Assembly: GCA_016189825.1 (NCBI GenBank)
Contig: JACPRR010000196.1
Span: 1-5,295, forward strand
Direction of reading: 5' to 3'
Origin: Chloroflexota bacterium
Lineage (GTDB): Bacteria; Chloroflexota; Dehalococcoidia; JACPPY01
Length of the DNA: 5,295 bases
The translations under genes and the position numbers were made by a program. Positions 5,143 through 5,295 of the stretch are shown here, one piece after another. Position 1 is the stretch's first letter. Every line of letters starts with the position of its first letter. The notes under the pieces were generated by a model. It had not been told where the DNA came from and searched no databases. It saw only the letters and a program-made list of their open reading frames with translations.

Positions 5143-5295
5143 CTAAGAGGCCAATGCGGCTTGTTGAACATATTCTTTGGGAGGTCTGGCTGCCAGGGCC
5201 AGGGGTATGCAAAGAAACGTCAGCATAGCCATGGGAAGCCAAACCCATTGATAACTGCCCCGAATATCGTATACCCAGCCGGCGAAGATAGGACC
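5143..5295 (-). CDS. MFS transporter, C-terminal end (partial, 5' end beyond window)
   Basis: Translating the minus strand from the right edge gives 50 residues and a TAG stop at 5143-5145. Seen: GPIFAGWVYDIRGSYQW, then a hydrophobic run of about 20 residues (WLPMAMLTFLCIPLALAA), then a charged RPPKEY tail. The GP-x-FAG-x-x-x-D-x-x-GSY pattern before the last helix is typical of major facilitator proteins of the monocarboxylate or oxalate:formate antiporter-like groups, where it joins helices 11 and 12. It would be an inner-membrane transporter; the substrate cannot be told from this piece. It converges on the acyl-CoA dehydrogenase with only 27 bases between the stops. No start codon is in view, so the gene begins to the right of the window. 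Confidence 0.78.
   Translation of the reverse strand, partial: GPIFAGWVYDIRGSYQWVWLPMAMLTFLCIPLALAARPPKEYVQQAALAS

Noticed and set aside
5134..5161. Weak inverted repeat as a bidirectional terminator
   Set aside because: The stem is only 6 bp with a 16-base loop, no T or A tract, and the right arm is inside the MFS coding region.
1..5295. An undescribed defence, mobile or RNA-based system
   Set aside because: Nearly every base belongs to recognisable metabolic or chaperone genes. There are no direct repeats, integrase or transposase remnants, tRNA-like ends, or long unexplained gaps.

Overview
The window is a compact, GC-rich bacterial chromosomal segment with six complete or near-complete plus-strand genes and a partial gene at each edge. 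It opens with the 3' end of a Clp/Hsp100 AAA+ ATPase gene (ClpC-like). This ends in a textbook intrinsic terminator that overlaps a strong sigma70-type promoter. That promoter probably drives a tight run of genes: a 73-aa biotin carrier protein, NAD kinase (nadK), a short ArgA-type GNAT acetyltransferase, a Nudix hydrolase of the ADP-ribose pyrophosphatase type, beta-ketoacyl-ACP synthase II (fabF), and an acyl-CoA dehydrogenase. The right edge holds the last 50 codons of a minus-strand MFS transporter gene, convergent with the acyl-CoA dehydrogenase.

Layout: 1-372 clpC tail; 402-459 interleaved promoter and terminator; 518-739 biotin carrier; 788-1627 nadK; 1621-2094 GNAT (overlaps nadK, apparently with a CTG start); 2115-2684 Nudix; 2681-3922 fabF (ATGA overlap with Nudix); 3973-5115 acyl-CoA dehydrogenase; 5143-5295 MFS transporter tail (minus strand). 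No gap exceeds about 150 bases. I see no RNA genes, insertion sequences, CRISPR arrays or other mobile elements.

How the genes fit together (inference): NadK makes NADP+, and the Nudix enzyme probably hydrolyses ADP-ribose released by NAD breakdown. FabF extends acyl-ACP chains, the acyl-CoA dehydrogenase oxidises acyl-CoA, and the biotin carrier would serve an acyl-CoA carboxylase or a decarboxylase encoded elsewhere. The cluster therefore looks like housekeeping nicotinamide-cofactor and acyl metabolism, not a defence or mobile system. Short gaps and overlaps suggest one operon, at least from the biotin carrier to fabF.

The organism cannot be fixed from this window. High GC, a ClpC-type unfoldase, a stand-alone biotin carrier, the short ArgA-type acetyltransferase and an acyl-CoA dehydrogenase would suit an anaerobic Chloroflexota (Dehalococcoidia-like) or a Gram-positive or deltaproteobacterial syntroph. 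This is a low-confidence impression from protein resemblance. I did not find a convincing undescribed system. The points most worth checking are the promoter built into a terminator and the apparent CTG start of the acetyltransferase.
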